From positions 1-40,754 of the forward strand of contig DYLU01000021.1 of NCBI GenBank assembly GCA_020721905.1: DNA of 40,754 nucleotides, given 5' to 3'. A program made the position numbers and the translations under genes. The notes beneath the pieces were generated by a model. It was not told the DNA's origin, did no database searches, and worked only from the letters and a program-made list of their open reading frames with translations. Shown here piece by piece: positions 8,641 to 17,182 of this stretch (positions are counted from its first letter, which is position 1; each line of letters begins with the position of its first letter). Source of the DNA: Leptospira biflexa (lineage in GTDB: Bacteria; Spirochaetota; UBA4802; UB4802).

Positions 8641-8679
8641 ATAAATTTATTGAAATTTATTTTAGTCAGGAGTTGCGCA

Positions 8680-9546
8680 ATGAAACAGAAAATTGATGTT
8701 GGCATTATAGGCGGTTCAGGTCTGTATCAGATTGACGGAGTAAATATTATTGGTGAAATTAAAGTCAAAACCCCCTGGGGCATGCCATCAGATGCGATAA
8801 CAATTGCCGATATTTACGGTGTTAAGGCTGGATTTTTGCCACGTCATGGAAGGGGTCATTTTATTTTGCCTCACGAGATAAATTACCGTTCAAACATTGC
8901 ATCATTGAAAATACTTGGAGCTGATCAGGTTATTGCATTTTCGGCTGTAGGGAGTTTAAAAGAACGGATAAAGCCGCTTGATTTTGTTATTCCCAATCAG
9001 ATTATTGATAGAACAAAATCAAGAATTTCCACTTTTTTTGGTGAAGGTATTGCTGCCCATATTGCCTTTGCCGACCCATTTTGCAACAGACTTCACGAAT
9101 TAATACTTGTTGCAGCTCAGAAGCTTAATATACCAATCCATACCAATGAAACGCTGATATGCATGGAAGGTCCTGCGTTTTCCACCAGAGCTGAAAGCCA
9201 CCTCTACCGATCATGGCAGGCTGGTGTTATCAACATGAGCACACTACCTGAAGCAAAACTTGCACGTGAAGCGGAAATGTGTTATGCAGTTATTTGTATG
9301 AGCACCGACTACGATTGCTGGAAAGAAGATGAAGAGCATGTTACCGTTGAAATGGTTGTTAATAACCTTAATAAAAATGCCGCCAATGCCAAAGCATTGA
9401 TCAAAGAATTGGTGCCCATGCTTACTAAAGAAAGAGATTGCATGTGTAAAGAAGCAATTAAATATGCAGTAATTACTGATCCAAAAAAGCAAAACGCAAA
9501 GCAAAAGAAAAAATTAAAAACAATTTTGCCACAATATTTTTCTTAA
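8680..9546 (+). CDS. mtnP: S-methyl-5'-thioadenosine phosphorylase
   Basis: This 288-residue cytoplasmic enzyme phosphorolyses methylthioadenosine, a by-product of polyamine and other SAM-dependent reactions, to adenine and methylthioribose-1-phosphate. It belongs to the purine nucleoside phosphorylase family 2. Visible motifs are IIGGSGLY at the N-terminus, PRHGRGH (phosphate binding), GPAFSTRAES, and INMSTLPEAKLAREA. ATDYDCW-like MSTDYDCW is close to human MTAP and favours methylthioadenosine over plain purine nucleosides. The ATG at 8680 is chosen because AGGAG precedes it by 8 nt; an upstream TTG at 8602 would overlap the kinase gene and add a non-conserved tail. A Lys-rich C-terminal extension of about 20 residues is unusual. 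It probably recycles MTA for methionine salvage; no other salvage gene is near. Confidence 0.9.
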   Translation: MKQKIDVGIIGGSGLYQIDGVNIIGEIKVKTPWGMPSDAITIADIYGVKAGFLPRHGRGHFILPHEINYRSNIASLKILGADQVIAFSAVGSLKERIKPLDFVIPNQIIDRTKSRISTFFGEGIAAHIAFADPFCNRLHELILVAAQKLNIPIHTNETLICMEGPAFSTRAESHLYRSWQAGVINMSTLPEAKLAREAEMCYAVICMSTDYDCWKEDEEHVTVEMVVNNLNKNAANAKALIKELVPMLTKERDCMCKEAIKYAVITDPKKQNAKQKKKLKTILPQYFS

Positions 9547-9607
9547 AACGTATTTTAAGGTATAGAAGAGCTTGGTCTGTATTTTACAAAGTACATACCA
9601 GATCTCT

Positions 9608-11026
9608 TTAAGCTTTCTGATGAACATCGTGGTGCATGAAAGAAGTTCCATCTGGTAATGACTGGAAGATCTCTTTTGCCAGAGTGATTAATATATCCTG
9701 TTTATTTAATTCAGGATTGTCCAGCACCTTTTCCAGCAATTCATTCAGAATCTTCCCAATTATAGGCCCAGGTTTCACCTTAAGCTGTTCCATAATAATG
9801 TGGCCGTCAATATCAAGGTCTTTCACTGTAAAGGCATTATCCTTTTCAATCACTTTATGAATATGTTTTTTTAGTTTCCAAATTGGTTCAGGCAATCCCT
9901 CCCGTAATCCATTACCACAGCGATCTGCGATGCGTAACAAAAACAGATCGTCAAGATTATCAAATCCTACTTTCCGTATAAACCGGCGCACTGCCCCATC
10001 TGTCCAGTCATTGGTGTAATGAAACATATGGTTAACAATAAGATTGGTTACATATTCTATTTCATCATTGGAAAACTTAAGCCTGCGCATGATCTTGCGT
10101 GCAATTTTGGAGCTAATCACTTCATGATTGTAAAAGGTATAATCGCCATCGCTGCCTTCACGCCGTGTTTGGACTTTACCAATATCATGTAACAATGCTG
10201 CAAGGCGAACCATTGGTTTTTCCCTTGGAGCAGCATCACATGAATAGATGCTATGATAATAAATATCGTACATGTGGTATTTATTCTGTTCCATTCCAAA
10301 ACCTTGCGCCAGCTCAGGCAAGCATAAATCAAGCAATCCGGTTACCCGCATATATTCAAACCCAACAGAGGGTACGTCGGTTTCAAGAATCTTTTTCATT
10401 TCATCACGAATGCGTTCAACGGAAATTTTTTTTGCTATATCAAGTACCTGAGGAATTGCTTCCAGTGTTTCCCTATTGATGGTAAAATGAAGCTTTGCAG
10501 CAAACCTACATGCTCTGTATGGGCGTAATCCATCCTCACTGAATCGCTGAAGAGGATCGCCTATGGTGCGGATAATCTTTTTTTCAATATCACGCATGCC
10601 TCCTACATAATCAATGACCTCATTGGTGCTGACATCATAGGCAAGACCATTTATTGTAAAATCACGGCGTTCAACATCCTCCTTAAGAGTTTTTGAAAAA
10701 ACAACTGTATCAGGATGCCTGCCATCAGAATATTTGCCATCAGCCCTGTATGTAGTTATCTCATAGTGGGCATAATGCATAAGAACAGTCACTGTACCAT
10801 GTTTAATACCTGTTGGCACAACTTTTTTAAAAAGCTTCATTACTTCTTCCGGATATGCATTGGTTGCAAAATCATAATCATATACGGGTATTCCTAAAAT
10901 AAGGTCACGCACAGAACCACCAATTAAATAGCATTCATATCCATTGCCGGTTAATGTTGCACATATGGCCTTAATTTCTTTAGCTACCAGTGAAGGGATT
11001 TCTAATGTTACGGTATACGTCTTCAT
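9608..11026 (-). CDS. CCA-adding-type tRNA nucleotidyltransferase with HD domain
   Basis: This 472-residue class II nucleotidyltransferase shows the head motif GGSVRD (36-41) and the catalytic pair in DYDF (D50, D52). The RRDFTIN motif (120-126) and the ERIRDEM neck motif follow. An HD domain with H280-D281 in LLHDIGK lies behind. It is expected to build or repair tRNA 3' CCA ends in the cytoplasm, which fits the tRNA-Leu at 431-514 lacking an encoded CCA. Sequence alone does not exclude a CC-adding, A-adding or poly(A) polymerase member of the family. The start at 11026 forms an ATGA overlap with the stop of the upstream cNMP-GH15 gene, so translation is probably coupled. A longer frame to 11110 would overlap that gene by 88 bp and lacks conserved residues. 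Confidence 0.88.
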   Translation of the reverse strand: MKTYTVTLEIPSLVAKEIKAICATLTGNGYECYLIGGSVRDLILGIPVYDYDFATNAYPEEVMKLFKKVVPTGIKHGTVTVLMHYAHYEITTYRADGKYSDGRHPDTVVFSKTLKEDVERRDFTINGLAYDVSTNEVIDYVGGMRDIEKKIIRTIGDPLQRFSEDGLRPYRACRFAAKLHFTINRETLEAIPQVLDIAKKISVERIRDEMKKILETDVPSVGFEYMRVTGLLDLCLPELAQGFGMEQNKYHMYDIYYHSIYSCDAAPREKPMVRLAALLHDIGKVQTRREGSDGDYTFYNHEVISSKIARKIMRRLKFSNDEIEYVTNLIVNHMFHYTNDWTDGAVRRFIRKVGFDNLDDLFLLRIADRCGNGLREGLPEPIWKLKKHIHKVIEKDNAFTVKDLDIDGHIIMEQLKVKPGPIIGKILNELLEKVLDNPELNKQDILITLAKEIFQSLPDGTSFMHHDVHQKA

Positions 11027-13251
11027 ATAATATGCTGCTTTACTCCAGTATCCTGTAATTGCCGCCATGTTTTTAACAATAGGGCCATTGCATATTCGGC
11101 GTGTGACCACATGAGCGGGATTGCAAAGGTAAGATGGCGTACAGATCCCGTTTCAATTCTACTTTTTATCTGATCATAAGAATTTTTCATATGATTAAGT
11201 TCCTCAACAATCAAATCATAGGTGATTCCGTCAACCATAATATCAGGTGCAAATTCCTTATTCACATCACTTCCCGGTAACCACTCCAGTGTCATAAATT
11301 CATGAAACCTTTCAGGCGTGGTTAAATGCTCACACAAATAGCCATCAGTGCTATACCTATCTATAATATCCATAATTGTATCACCTTTTTCAATGTTACC
11401 TGTAAAATAATAATACTGTGCCAGCATTGCAGTATACTGTACCCATGGGCCATTACCTGCATGGACATGGGTATCAGGATCTTCAATAAACGGCAGGTAT
11501 CGCTGCAGCATCCCCAGATCTGGGTCCCAGAGGGTATCCTCTACAAATTTCATAGTATTAATAAAAATCTCATCTGGCTTAAAAATATCCGGCACTATCC
11601 CTGTACCAAAGAAAAACGGGCTCATTAAGGTAATATCCGGTCGTAAATCAGCCTCACCATCAGGCTTTAATCGGCGAATGAGCCTGTCCCCAATGGTAAA
11701 AACGTTTTTAACAATTGTGCCAAATCCTTCTTTCAGTACAAAAGCTTTTTCAAATTTAGTTTCACAGTTAAATTTTTTTGCCACCTTTTCAATCAAAAGC
11801 AACATACAGTAATATGCGTAATTAACCCATATTGAATATCCTTCTTCTATTGCTGATTCATGAATGGATGTTGTTGAATAAAATAAATGTATTTCATTAC
11901 GGTAGTACCGTTTAATTGCAAATATTGCACCTTTATAGATTGCTTCTATATATGCTTCACTGTCATGAGGAATATGCCCCCTGTTTTTGGCTGCAAGCAG
12001 GTATCTACACAATATGGTCACACCATGTGCCACATTGTCTTCCTGTTTATAAATACTTTTATCTGCTGTATCAATTCCATACCGCTGTCCCCAGTATCCA
12101 TCATCACGCTGGCAATGATATATAAATTTTGCAATCCCTGCAAGCAATCTAAAAGCAATATCCTTTGAACGAAGGTTACTCATTGCAATCCGATATAATG
12201 TCCGTGTTGCACAGGCACTATCACGGGGGTAGACATAGGGGTAGCGTGATCCCGGCAAGGTAGCAAGCAGGGCACTTCCTTTTGCCGTTTCAAAGGTACA
12301 TTGTGCAATAACATCAATATGTTTATTTACAGCACGGTTTAATTCAATAAGCTTTTTGGATATAAATGCTTCATTGCTTCCAAAAAGTTCATGCCCTGTC
12401 ACCCGCTCAAGCGCAACAGCCTGAATGCTATTATAGACATCAACATGACGCGCTATAATGGAATCAAAATCATTTTTATTAATTTTAAGCAATTCACAAT
12501 CATTGTTAGCTATAACGGTAGCATTCCGTGGCTCACCCAGTACCAGGGCCATCTCACCAAAAAAGTTGCCCTCTGCAAGTAAGGATATGAGTTCTTCATT
12601 TTTATTCATTTCCCTGTAAACACTAACATCCCCTTTTCTGATTAAAAACAATGCATCCCCAACATCACCCTGTTTAAAAATCACATCACCTTTCTTTACA
12701 TGAACTAACCTGACAACATCCAGTATTTCATTGAAAATCTCTTCGCGCAGATGTGTGAAAATTGGTATGGAACGCAGATTGTTGCGCATTTTCCGTTGCA
12801 AAAACGCATTATTCAGTTTTTCATATGTTGCTGGCGAAGATGCAATAATTTTTGTCAACTCCCTCTTTCCAATTGCAAGTAATATACAGTCAGTAAATGC
12901 CATTGCTGTGCTTTCTCGCGGCTCATTTCGAATCACAATGTCCTCTCCAAAAAAGTCTTCGGCTCCCAATTCATATAGCTCCAATTTGGTATAATCAGGC
13001 GTGATAATAAATATTGAAATTTCACCCGTAAGCACAACATATAACCACTCATTATATCTCCCATGTCTGCTAATAATTTCATCTTTGGCATACTGATGTA
13101 TGAATATGTCATCAACTATCTCCTGCAAAATATCTTCAGGGACATCTTTAAAAAATGTTAAAGATTGTATCACATCCACAGTCGATACCTTTTGTAAAAG
13201 AGGAAATTGCTTCATTATCCCAATAAATTCACTGAAAGCAAATACTTTCAT
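11023..13251 (-). CDS. Two cyclic-nucleotide-binding domains fused to a GH15 glucoamylase-like domain
   Basis: This 742-residue protein has no signal peptide and is probably cytoplasmic. Two cNMP-binding domains (about 30-140 and 160-275) come first. The second has a textbook phosphate-binding cassette FGEMAL...PRNATV (231-246). The first is similar but looser (FGEDIVIRNEPREST). The rest (about 300-735) resembles the (alpha/alpha)6 barrel of GH15 glucoamylases and glucodextranases. Marks are YPRDSACATR (341-350), QRDDGYWGQ (381-389), an acidic ESAIEEGYSIWVNY segment (465-478) where the general acid E469 or E470 is expected, and WSHAEY (715-720), whose E719 fits the general base. The natural reading is a glucan or oligosaccharide hydrolase gated by cAMP or cGMP. 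AAAGG precedes the ATG. It is the first gene of a unit with the tRNA nucleotidyltransferase. Confidence 0.82.
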   Translation of the reverse strand: MKVFAFSEFIGIMKQFPLLQKVSTVDVIQSLTFFKDVPEDILQEIVDDIFIHQYAKDEIISRHGRYNEWLYVVLTGEISIFIITPDYTKLELYELGAEDFFGEDIVIRNEPRESTAMAFTDCILLAIGKRELTKIIASSPATYEKLNNAFLQRKMRNNLRSIPIFTHLREEIFNEILDVVRLVHVKKGDVIFKQGDVGDALFLIRKGDVSVYREMNKNEELISLLAEGNFFGEMALVLGEPRNATVIANNDCELLKINKNDFDSIIARHVDVYNSIQAVALERVTGHELFGSNEAFISKKLIELNRAVNKHIDVIAQCTFETAKGSALLATLPGSRYPYVYPRDSACATRTLYRIAMSNLRSKDIAFRLLAGIAKFIYHCQRDDGYWGQRYGIDTADKSIYKQEDNVAHGVTILCRYLLAAKNRGHIPHDSEAYIEAIYKGAIFAIKRYYRNEIHLFYSTTSIHESAIEEGYSIWVNYAYYCMLLLIEKVAKKFNCETKFEKAFVLKEGFGTIVKNVFTIGDRLIRRLKPDGEADLRPDITLMSPFFFGTGIVPDIFKPDEIFINTMKFVEDTLWDPDLGMLQRYLPFIEDPDTHVHAGNGPWVQYTAMLAQYYYFTGNIEKGDTIMDIIDRYSTDGYLCEHLTTPERFHEFMTLEWLPGSDVNKEFAPDIMVDGITYDLIVEELNHMKNSYDQIKSRIETGSVRHLTFAIPLMWSHAEYAMALLLKTWRQLQDTGVKQHII

Positions 13252-13553
13252 ACAAGTACCTTTCTTTGATTAATTATAATTTTATAATTATAGGGTATTC
13301 AAATAATAATTGCAAGTATAATTGAATAAAATGCTTATAAGCACTATAGTAAAGAAAAGTATTTACCGTTCACAAGATATTAATCTTTTTCTATGTTTGG
13401 AATATTTTTTATATTCTTTAATTGTAATAATGACTGTTCCTCTACTTTTATAGGTTACAAAATTTTTGGAATAAATATTAATATAATACAGACGAAATCA
13501 TTTTTATAATTATCTTACAACTAATAATTTTTCAAAAAGAAAACATCACATCT
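13252..13553. other. Intergenic region with two AT-rich palindromes
   Basis: There is no gene between the LamG/FN3 gene and the cNMP-GH15 gene, both on the minus strand. This region should hold the promoter of the cNMP-GH15 unit. It contains TAATTATAA/TTATAATTA (13271-13279, 13282-13290) and the palindrome TGCTTATAAGCA (13332-13343). No canonical CRP site (TGTGA-N6-TCACA) and no matched -35/-10 pair were seen. Confidence 0.5.
13332..13343. promoter_or_regulatory. Perfect 12-bp palindrome TGCTTATAAGCA
   Basis: This exact palindrome lies 81 bp upstream of the cNMP-GH15 start codon. It is a candidate operator for that unit. A single copy gives little support. Confidence 0.25.
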
Positions 13554-15212
13554 CTACTTAATATCTGATCCGGGATCCGGACGGGCAGTTACTTCTTTTG
13601 AATGTTTTGATTCATGGTTAAACATGGTATCAGGTTTATATGAATCATAGGCAGTCACTGCAAAAAAATACAGAACATTATTCTTTACTATAGGAAAGGT
13701 TAAAAATCCTTTTGTATCATTGGTATGGTTTTCTTCAATGACATCATTTGTTAGTGTTACTTTAATATAACCATTTGTATCCGATAGTTCATTTGAGATC
13801 CTCTTGCCATTTACTGAAGTGATTACGCCGTCATAGTGTTTGCTTTTTATTCCATAATAAATTTTATATCCAAGGATATCATGTTCAATATTCTTCTTCC
13901 ACTTCAGTGTTACTGATTTATCGCTCACAGCATCCACGGTGACCAATACCGGTGGTTGTGGTGCAGAATCCACTGCATAGTGCAAGCTCACATTGTATAA
14001 AATGGGGGCCTGTGCTCCATCAGGTGATGCTATCAAATGGGCACGCCACTGATAGTATTTACCACGTAAAAATTCATCACCTGCTTTATGCAAATAAATA
14101 TTTTTTTGATTATTGGTAATCCTATACCACCGTGGCCATGTGTCATTGTGATTAAATAATTCATCACTTATTCTGAATTCCATCCATATATATGTAGAAG
14201 GAAGTAACTGCTCATCCCAGCTAAAAAGTGTTACCATTGTCCCGTAATCCGGGAACGTATATACAGGGCTGGTGATAATACCCTCCCGGTTTATAGTATC
14301 TCTCTGATTATAGGTTATAGCTTTAAATTGTGTTTTTGCTATCTCAGTCTCTTTTTCCAAATCCTGAACATATCGCTGGGCAATCCTTACGTTATCTAAA
14401 TATCCATAGAAATGTTTGCCCACCACAGCAACCGGAATATCCTGACATACAAACCGTGGCACCATAACATCAACAAACGGCTCGCCAGTTTCTGTACAGA
14501 AAACAGTTTCTACAACATCCCCATTTATCATCGTTTCTAATTTTCCAGATATCCTGTCAAAACTAACTGCAATATGGTACCAGGTGTTTAATACAAGCGA
14601 TGGTGAGCGGTGACAGAAAACATCAACCGGCACATTATCCTTTTTATAAAACATCCTGTAAAACCTGATGGCAAGCTTATCATTAACACACAGAATCTCA
14701 AAACCCTGTTTGCCACCTGAGTAGCCAATACGTGATAAAACTACTGTGTTGGGGCTGTATTTAGTAAGCTTCAGTTTTGCTTCTATGGTGAATGATCCTA
14801 AATCAGAGCAGTTTGTTAACCAGTTATTTTTTGCGGTTTGTATTTCAACACGGTGATCTTTATGAAAAAAATATGCACACCCTTCGTTTTCAATGTATTC
14901 TTTTGAATATGTGTACTGTGCATAGCGTATTGCATAATGGCCGGTATCATCTTTCATCAAATACGGGAAGTCACTATCAAAGGTAAGCAATAAATCGGTT
15001 ACTAATGGATTGACTGTCTGTCTATAATTTATTTTTGCAACAGTATAGCCGGTTTCTCCACCCTGTAATCTAATCTTTTTTGCATTAAAAAGATCAACTC
15101 CTTTATGATCAAATGTTATTGTATAGAGCGTATTGTAGGTTAATGCCAAACATAGTGTTGTCAAAAAAATACTGCTAGCTACAATCAATCGTTTAAGTAC
15201 ATACCTACTCAT
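13554..15212 (-). CDS. Membrane-anchored or exported protein with LamG-like and fibronectin III domains
   Basis: This 552-residue envelope protein begins with a positively charged N-terminus and a hydrophobic segment (about 9-27), a signal peptide or anchor without a lipobox Cys. A concanavalin A/LamG-like domain spans about 110-280, with the family patterns FTIEAKLKL, LNTWYHIAVSFD and GYLDNVRI. A beta-rich spacer follows, then a fibronectin type III domain (about 416-545) with PPVLVTVDAVSDKSVTLKWK and GYKIYYG. Such proteins usually bind glycans or other surface molecules. No catalytic residues are evident, so the role is unknown. It is last in the asnS-rpiB cluster and its ATG overlaps the rpiB stop (ATGA), an odd pairing of a cell-surface protein with a sugar-phosphate isomerase. 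Confidence 0.75.
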   Translation of the reverse strand: MSRYVLKRLIVASSIFLTTLCLALTYNTLYTITFDHKGVDLFNAKKIRLQGGETGYTVAKINYRQTVNPLVTDLLLTFDSDFPYLMKDDTGHYAIRYAQYTYSKEYIENEGCAYFFHKDHRVEIQTAKNNWLTNCSDLGSFTIEAKLKLTKYSPNTVVLSRIGYSGGKQGFEILCVNDKLAIRFYRMFYKKDNVPVDVFCHRSPSLVLNTWYHIAVSFDRISGKLETMINGDVVETVFCTETGEPFVDVMVPRFVCQDIPVAVVGKHFYGYLDNVRIAQRYVQDLEKETEIAKTQFKAITYNQRDTINREGIITSPVYTFPDYGTMVTLFSWDEQLLPSTYIWMEFRISDELFNHNDTWPRWYRITNNQKNIYLHKAGDEFLRGKYYQWRAHLIASPDGAQAPILYNVSLHYAVDSAPQPPVLVTVDAVSDKSVTLKWKKNIEHDILGYKIYYGIKSKHYDGVITSVNGKRISNELSDTNGYIKVTLTNDVIEENHTNDTKGFLTFPIVKNNVLYFFAVTAYDSYKPDTMFNHESKHSKEVTARPDPGSDIK

Positions 15213-15655
15213 AGCAATCGTTCGTTCTTTTCAATTTTTTCAATTTTTTCTAATCGCCGCTGATGCCTTCCACCTTCAAACTCAGACTTAACAAAAGCTT
15301 CAATGATATGAATAGCTAAATCCATTCCAATAACCCGTGCTCCCAGCACCAGAACATTGGCATCATTATGCCTTCGAGCCATAGTAGCCATAAATTCATT
15401 TGTGCACAGTGCCGCACGTATCCCCTTATGCTTATTGGCCACAATACTTGCACCAATTCCTGTTCCGCATATGGCAATCCCTAAATCCACCCGCCTTTCC
15501 TGAACAGCCTTAGCAACTGGGTGTATGTAATCGGGATAGTCGCATGATTCTACTGAATCAGTACCAACATTAATAAATTCATGCTCTTTAAAATTCTGCA
15601 TAATGTATTGTTTCAGATCAACACCTGCATGGTCATTGCCAATTGCTATTTTCAT
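15209..15655 (-). CDS. rpiB: Ribose-5-phosphate isomerase B
   Basis: This 148-residue cytoplasmic enzyme of the RpiB/LacAB family interconverts ribose-5-phosphate and ribulose-5-phosphate in the pentose phosphate pathway. Visible are the N-terminal NDHAG motif, the active-site Cys in AICGTGIGASI and the catalytic His in ARRHNDANVLVLG. The length is normal, with a charged C-terminal tail of Lys, Glu and Ile repeats. An AAGGAGA ribosome binding site lies about 9 nt before the ATG. It follows asnS by 34 bp and overlaps the LamG/FN3 gene by four bases. RpiB members can also act on allose-6-phosphate, which sequence alone does not exclude. Confidence 0.93.
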   Translation of the reverse strand: MKIAIGNDHAGVDLKQYIMQNFKEHEFINVGTDSVESCDYPDYIHPVAKAVQERRVDLGIAICGTGIGASIVANKHKGIRAALCTNEFMATMARRHNDANVLVLGARVIGMDLAIHIIEAFVKSEFEGGRHQRRLEKIEKIEKNERLL

Positions 15656-15689
15656 TAACTATCTCCTTCTGAAAATACAGTATATAATT

Positions 15690-17075
15690 TTAAAATCGTG
15701 CATTTCCCGGAGTCCGTGGAAACGGAATTACGTCGCGTATATTTTGCATCCCGGTTATAAACTGAATTGCCCGCTCAAATCCCAAACCAAAACCCGCATG
15801 GGGCGCTGAACCAAATTTACGTATATCCAGATACCACCAGTAGTCATCAGGATTTAATTCCATTTCTTTCATACGTGCAATCAGCACATCATAGCGGTCT
15901 TCGCGCTCGCTTCCACCAATAATCTCGCCAACACCCGGAACCAGCACATCCATTGCCCGTACAGTGTTATTATCGTCATTAAGCTTCATATAAAAAGCTT
16001 TTATTGCCTTTGGATAATGTATAACTATTATTGGTTTTTTGAAATATTTCTCAGTTAACCAGCGTTCGTGCTCAGTTTGCAGATCCATCCCCCAGTGTAC
16101 CGGAAATTCAAATGAGTCCCTGGATTGCTTTAATTTTTCAATGGCTTCGGTATAGGTAACTATCTCAAAAGAACTGCTAACAATTAATTCCAGATTCTTT
16201 ATTATGCCCGGCTTTATTCGCTCATCAAAAAATTGCATATCTTCCTTGCACTTTTCAAGCACCCAGGTAAAAACAAATCGCAAAAATTCTTCTGCCAAGG
16301 AACAATCATCCTGTAGCGTTGCAAACGCCATCTCGGGCTCAACCATCCAGAACTCAGACAAATGGCGCGTGGTGTTGGAATTTTCAGCTCTGAATGTGGG
16401 GCCAAATGTATAAATATATCCTGATGCCATGGCCAGCAACTCCCCTTCAAGCTGGCCACTGACTGTTAATGCTGCCTTTGCACCAAAAAAGTCCTGAGTA
16501 TAATCAATTGACCCGTTAACCACCGGCAGATTACGCAAATCAAGCGTAGTAACCTGAAACATCTCGCCGGCACCTTCACAATCGCTGGTAGTTATAATGG
16601 GCGTGTGTACATACAAAAATCCCTTGTGCTGAAAGAAGGTATGAATGGCATACGATACCTGATTGCGGATTCGCATTATGGCACCCATGGTATTGGTTCG
16701 CGGGCGCAGGTGTGCAATCTCGCGTAAAAATTCAAATGAATGCCTTTTTTTCTGCAGGGGATAGCTCTGGTCAGCATCGCCAAACACAGTAATAACAACA
16801 GGCTTTAGTTCCCACTTCTGCCCTTGAGCAGGGGACGCTACCAGACTGCCGTGTATATACACACTTGCCCCCGTATGCAACCTTTGGGCTGTTTCAAAGT
16901 AACTATCGCCCACACCCACCACCACCTGCAGGTTTGCAAGACAGGATCCATCATTAATTTCAATAAAGATATTTTCTTTGGATTCCCGCTTTGTGCGTAC
17001 CCACCCGGCAATACTGCATTCATTAATTGGTACTTCACTTTGCAAACATTCAGCAATACGAATACGCTTCATCAT
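15690..17075 (-). CDS. asnS: Asparaginyl-tRNA synthetase
   Basis: This 461-residue class IIb synthetase charges tRNA-Asn with asparagine. The N-terminal OB-fold anticodon-binding domain (about 1-110) contains the segments [13 protein letters not shown] and IEINDGSC. The catalytic domain shows motif 2 in [21 protein letters not shown] and motif 3 in [12 protein letters not shown]. The C-terminus [13 protein letters not shown] is typical of AsnRS. The Asn-type rather than Asp-type character rests on the overall similarity of these motifs. A GGAAGG-like ribosome binding site lies about 12 nt before ATGATG; either ATG could be used. The start overlaps the TGA of a tiny upstream open frame (17072-17182), and rpiB follows 34 bp downstream. 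Confidence 0.95.
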   Translation of the reverse strand: MMKRIRIAECLQSEVPINECSIAGWVRTKRESKENIFIEINDGSCLANLQVVVGVGDSYFETAQRLHTGASVYIHGSLVASPAQGQKWELKPVVITVFGDADQSYPLQKKRHSFEFLREIAHLRPRTNTMGAIMRIRNQVSYAIHTFFQHKGFLYVHTPIITTSDCEGAGEMFQVTTLDLRNLPVVNGSIDYTQDFFGAKAALTVSGQLEGELLAMASGYIYTFGPTFRAENSNTTRHLSEFWMVEPEMAFATLQDDCSLAEEFLRFVFTWVLEKCKEDMQFFDERIKPGIIKNLELIVSSSFEIVTYTEAIEKLKQSRDSFEFPVHWGMDLQTEHERWLTEKYFKKPIIVIHYPKAIKAFYMKLNDDNNTVRAMDVLVPGVGEIIGGSEREDRYDVLIARMKEMELNPDDYWWYLDIRKFGSAPHAGFGLGFERAIQFITGMQNIRDVIPFPRTPGNARF

Positions 17076-17182
17076 CGTTTATGTTGTCCTTCCCGTAACA
17101 CCTCAATTATTTCATTTACTGTCATATTGGTACTAACACCATCTACCTAAAAAAGGCTTACAATCGTATATGTTATTTTCAT
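17072..17182 (-). pseudogene. Tiny open frame with an in-frame TAG, coupled at both ends
   Basis: Between the enolase-superfamily gene and asnS, one minus-strand frame starts ATG at 17182, inside the upstream stop as ATGA, and ends TGA at 17072-17074, overlapping the asnS ATG. It reads MKITYTIVSLF, then TAG (17147-17149), then VDGVSTNMTVNEIIEVLRE and a short basic end. If the TAG were sense the product would be 36 residues. I recognise no family. It may be a decayed small gene, a leader peptide for asnS starting at the internal ATG (17125), or chance. Confidence 0.2.

Noticed and set aside
9542-9559. Inverted repeat CTTAAAA-CGTA-TTTTAAG at the mtnP stop codon as a terminator
   Set aside because: The stem has no G/C core beyond one pair and no T-run follows, so it is too weak to call.
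9568-9608. Imperfect hairpin between mtnP and the tRNA nucleotidyltransferase gene
   Set aside because: The arms pair only with a bulge and a mismatch and there is no T-run; convergent genes may have a terminator here, but it cannot be supported.
13252-13553. Search for a CRP-type site before the cNMP-GH15 gene
   Set aside because: No TGTGA-N6-TCACA pattern was found; only AT-rich palindromes are present.
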